Shown one piece after another: positions 62,163 to 64,000 of a stretch of DNA of 64,000 bases. The notes beneath the pieces were generated by a model that saw only the letters and a program-made list of their open reading frames with translations, had not been told where the DNA came from and ran no database searches. The DNA is from an uncultured Ulvibacter sp. Its GTDB lineage: Bacteria; Bacteroidota; Bacteroidia; Flavobacteriales; Flavobacteriaceae. Position 1 is the stretch's first letter; every line of letters begins with the position of its first letter. The DNA lies in the NCBI GenBank assembly GCA_938083445.1, contig CALKCP010000011.1:1-64000 (forward strand). Reading direction: 5' to 3'. The translations under genes and the position numbers were made by a program.

Positions 62163-62236
62163 CGGGATGTGGCGCAGTCCGGTAGCGTACATGGCTGGGG
62201 GTCATGTGGTCGCAGGTTCAAATCCTGTCATCCCGA
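62163..62236 (+). tRNA. tRNA-Pro (anticodon GGG), CCA not encoded
   Basis: The acceptor stem pairs cgggatg (62163-62169) with catcccg (62229-62235). Anticodon stem catgg/tcatg (one G-U) closes loop ctggggg with anticodon GGG. The T-arm is gcaggttcaaatcctgt. The discriminator A is at 62236 and the next bases are cta, so CCA must be added enzymatically, unlike the TGG gene 4 kb away. It is a single-gene transcript. Confidence 0.93.
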
Positions 62237-62245
62237 CTAAATGTA

Positions 62246-62276
62246 AAATGATCCAGTGAAGACTGGGTCATTTTTT
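62246..62276 (+). terminator. Intrinsic terminator of tRNA-Pro(GGG)
   Basis: A 12-pair stem (62246-62257 with 62262-62273, one T-G pair) with loop gaag runs into a T-tract, ten bases after the tRNA end. Confidence 0.88.
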
Positions 62277-62295
62277 ATTTCTAAATGTGTCAAAA

Positions 62296-62362
62296 GCATT
62301 GCTTTTGTGAGCGTTTGGGAATAAAAAATGAGTTCGCTGCAAGCGATCATTTTCCATTTGCA
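62296..62362. repeat. 67-bp direct repeat, copy 1, hairpin-forming
   Basis: 66 of 67 bases match 62400-62466 (G at 62309 against A at 62413), with 104-bp periodicity. Inside is a hairpin: aaaatga-gt-tcgct, loop gca, agcga-tcatttt (62325-62353). A further hairpin caaaagc-att-gcttttg (62291-62307) overlaps only this copy's left end. Confidence 0.9.
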
Positions 62363-62399
62363 ATAAGGGTTTATTAGGATTATTTAAATCCCCTTTCAC

Positions 62400-62466
62400 G
62401 CATTGCTTTTGTAAGCGTTTGGGAATAAAAAATGAGTTCGCTGCAAGCGATCATTTTCCATTTGCA
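62400..62466. repeat. 67-bp direct repeat, copy 2, hairpin-forming
   Basis: Near-identical to 62296-62362 and carrying the same internal hairpin at 62429-62457. It lies 43 bp past the acs 3' end, so its hairpin, with A- and T-tracts on either side, could terminate acs transcription. Confidence 0.9.
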
Positions 62467-62509
62467 TGAAGCTTTGTACGGATGTTGTTATTCGAACAAG
62501 AAAAACGTC

Positions 62510-64000
62510 TTAAACCACATTCTTCATAATATCGGCAACAACTTCAGGGTTTAACAAGGTGCTTATGTCACCTAAATTTGAGGTGTCTTTACAGGCTATT
62601 TTCCGAAGAATTCGTCGCATTATCTTTCCGCTTCGTGTTTTTGGAAGTCCAATTACGAATTGCACTTTATCAAGCTTCGCGATAGGTCCTATATGTTCTG
62701 TAATAATCTGATTGATCTCTTTTCTTAAATTAGTATGATCGCGAGATTCTCCTGTTTCCTTTAGAATTACGTATCCATAAAGTGCATTCCCTTTGATTTC
62801 ATGAGGGAATCCTACAATGGCACTTTCCGCGACTGCTGTGTGTTCATTAATTGCATCTTCTATGGGTGCGGTTCCTAGGTTGTGACCCGATACGATGATC
62901 ACATCATCAACACGCCCTGTAATGCGATAATAGCCAGTACTATCTCTTAAGGCTCCGTCTCCAGTAAAATATTTGTTCTTGTAAGTGGAAAAATAGGTCT
63001 CTTTATAGCGTTTATGATTTCCCCAAATAGTTCGTGCCATCGAAGGCCATGGGAATTTAATACATAAGTGTCCATCTACTTGATTGCCTTTTAATTCATT
63101 ACCGTGTTCATCCATTAATGTCGGCTGAATTCCTGGTAGAGGCAATGTAGCAAAGGTTGGAATCGTAGGTGTAGAGAAGGGGATAGGAGAAATCATAATG
63201 CCGCCAGTCTCTGTTTGCCACCAGGTATCAACTATTGGATTTTTTTTGTTGCCAATATTGTCATTATACCAGTGCCAAGCCTCTTCATTAATGGGTTCTC
63301 CTACAGTTCCTAATATTTTAAGCGACGATAGGTCATGCTTATTTACAAAGCTTAAGTCTTCTTTTGCTAGTGCTCTAATTGCCGTTGGAGCGGTATAAAA
63401 TTGATTCACTTTATGTTTTTCAACAACTTCCCAAAAGCGTCCCCAATCCGGATAATTAGGCACACCTTCAAACATGACCGTTGTAGCTCCGTTGGCCAAT
63501 GGACCATATAAAATATAACTATGGCCTGTTATCCAGCCAATATCTGCGGTGCACCAGTAAACATCATCCTCACGGTATTGGAATACATTTTTAAAAGTAT
63601 AGGCAGTATATACCATATATCCGGCTGTGGAGTGCACCATACCTTTGGGTTTTCCCGTTGAGCCCGATGTATATAAAATAAACAAAGGGTCTTCAGCATC
63701 CATGATTTCGGGAACACAATCGCGGTAAGCTGCATCCAATAAAGGTTGTAACCAAAGGTCACGTCCTTCTTTCATCTCTATTTTGGAGTTAATTCTCTTT
63801 GCAACCAGTACTTTTTTTATATCAGGGCAGGATTCGAGTGCTTCGTCCACAATACCTTTAAGGTCAATTGTTTTAGTCCCTCGGAAAGATCCATCGCTTG
63901 TAAGCACCATTTTGCAATCACAATCATTAATTCTGGTAGCCAAAGCTGCGGCAGAGAAACCAGCAAAAACTACCGAATGTATTGCACCAATTCTTGCACA
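62510..64000 (-). CDS. acs: Acetyl-CoA synthetase, N-terminus beyond the window
   Basis: Activates acetate to acetyl-CoA through acetyl-AMP. The frame stays open to the window edge (497 codons seen, upstream part ACARIGAIHSVVFAGFSA), so about 140 N-terminal residues are missing. Motifs are YTSGSTGKPKGMVHSTAGYM (AMP/ATP binding), DTWWQTETGG, YRITGRVDDVIIVSGHNLGT, and PKTRSGKIMRRILR with the regulatory acetylation Lys. The 3' end faces the repeat-rich spacer behind tRNA-Pro(GGG). Confidence 0.95.
   Translation of the reverse strand, partial: CARIGAIHSVVFAGFSAAALATRINDCDCKMVLTSDGSFRGTKTIDLKGIVDEALESCPDIKKVLVAKRINSKIEMKEGRDLWLQPLLDAAYRDCVPEIMDAEDPLFILYTSGSTGKPKGMVHSTAGYMVYTAYTFKNVFQYREDDVYWCTADIGWITGHSYILYGPLANGATTVMFEGVPNYPDWGRFWEVVEKHKVNQFYTAPTAIRALAKEDLSFVNKHDLSSLKILGTVGEPINEEAWHWYNDNIGNKKNPIVDTWWQTETGGIMISPIPFSTPTIPTFATLPLPGIQPTLMDEHGNELKGNQVDGHLCIKFPWPSMARTIWGNHKRYKETYFSTYKNKYFTGDGALRDSTGYYRITGRVDDVIIVSGHNLGTAPIEDAINEHTAVAESAIVGFPHEIKGNALYGYVILKETGESRDHTNLRKEINQIITEHIGPIAKLDKVQFVIGLPKTRSGKIMRRILRKIACKDTSNLGDISTLLNPEVVADIMKNVV

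Noticed and set aside
62296-62466. Possible CRISPR array
   Set aside because: Only two repeat copies of 67 bp with one 37-bp gap, no cas genes, and internal hairpins more like terminator repeats.

Overview
The window is one stretch of an AT-rich chromosome from the Bacteroidota, almost certainly family Flavobacteriaceae. Four things point there: a gliding-motility GldI homologue, lineage-typical families (DUF5606, DUF349, DUF3810, DUF5683, DUF721, WbqC), the Bacteroidota -7 promoter element TAnnTTTG in front of many genes and both tRNAs, and the near absence of Shine-Dalgarno sequences. I see no phage, integrase, transposase, CRISPR array, rRNA or biosynthetic cluster. Most of the window is a dense housekeeping backbone.

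Layout. (1) 0.2-4.5 kb: a small envelope-glycan (LOS core) group, with an internally duplicated GT2 glycosyltransferase, a methyltransferase, a GT9 heptosyltransferase-like enzyme and a divergent Kdo/WaaP-type sugar kinase. (2) 4.5-8 kb: dapD, ruvX, def, a DUF5606 protein and mazG. (3) 8-16.4 kb, minus strand: a methyltransferase, a five-repeat DUF349 protein, aroE, two tandem DUF368 (undecaprenyl-phosphate translocase family) proteins, a TPR protein and a class III aminotransferase. (4) 16.4-24.7 kb, minus strand: an OstA/LptA-like protein, purA, a Fur-family regulator and a bifunctional RelA/SpoT enzyme, then a Ste24-type protease, a SpoU rRNA methyltransferase and a VF530 protein. (5) 24.7-37.8 kb: two secreted amidohydrolases, a DUF3810 zincin, pepD, a Kbp-like BON-LysM protein, lipoprotein peptidyl-prolyl isomerases including gldI, a DHH phosphoesterase, a PhoD-like phosphatase, ndk, a DciA-like DUF721 protein and a lipocalin-like lipoprotein. 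(6) 37.8-45.3 kb: recF, a membrane TPR protein, ribH, a small membrane protein, mutL, two tandem rhomboid proteases and an EEP-family protein. (7) 45.3-50.7 kb, minus strand: WbqC, lepB, dapB, DUF5683, parB and parA. (8) 51-57.8 kb, minus strand: a dienoyl-CoA-reductase-like SDR, a GNAT with a broken 5' end, both methylmalonyl-CoA mutase subunits with a lipoprotein gene between them, an FtsB/DivIC-like protein and udk. (9) 57.8-64 kb: two tRNA-Pro genes (TGG and GGG) set in unusually large intergenic spaces with hairpins and direct repeats, an AsmA/DUF748-like envelope protein, a sugar MFS transporter, and acs running off the window end.

Together the genes serve envelope building (LOS core, lipid carrier recycling, LptA-like transport, signal peptidase, envelope folding catalysts, lysine/DAP synthesis), genome maintenance (ruvX, recF, mutL, parAB, DUF721, mazG), alarmone/purine control, and carbon entry through methylmalonyl-CoA, acetate and a sugar symporter.

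I did not find a clear new defence, mobile or biosynthetic system. The observations most worth a second look are: the GT2 protein whose second domain has lost key residues; -7 promoter elements lying only 4-6 nt before start codons (probable leaderless mRNAs); a MutL with a degenerate endonuclease motif; the frameshifted GNAT; and palindromic or direct repeats clustered behind both tRNA-Pro genes.
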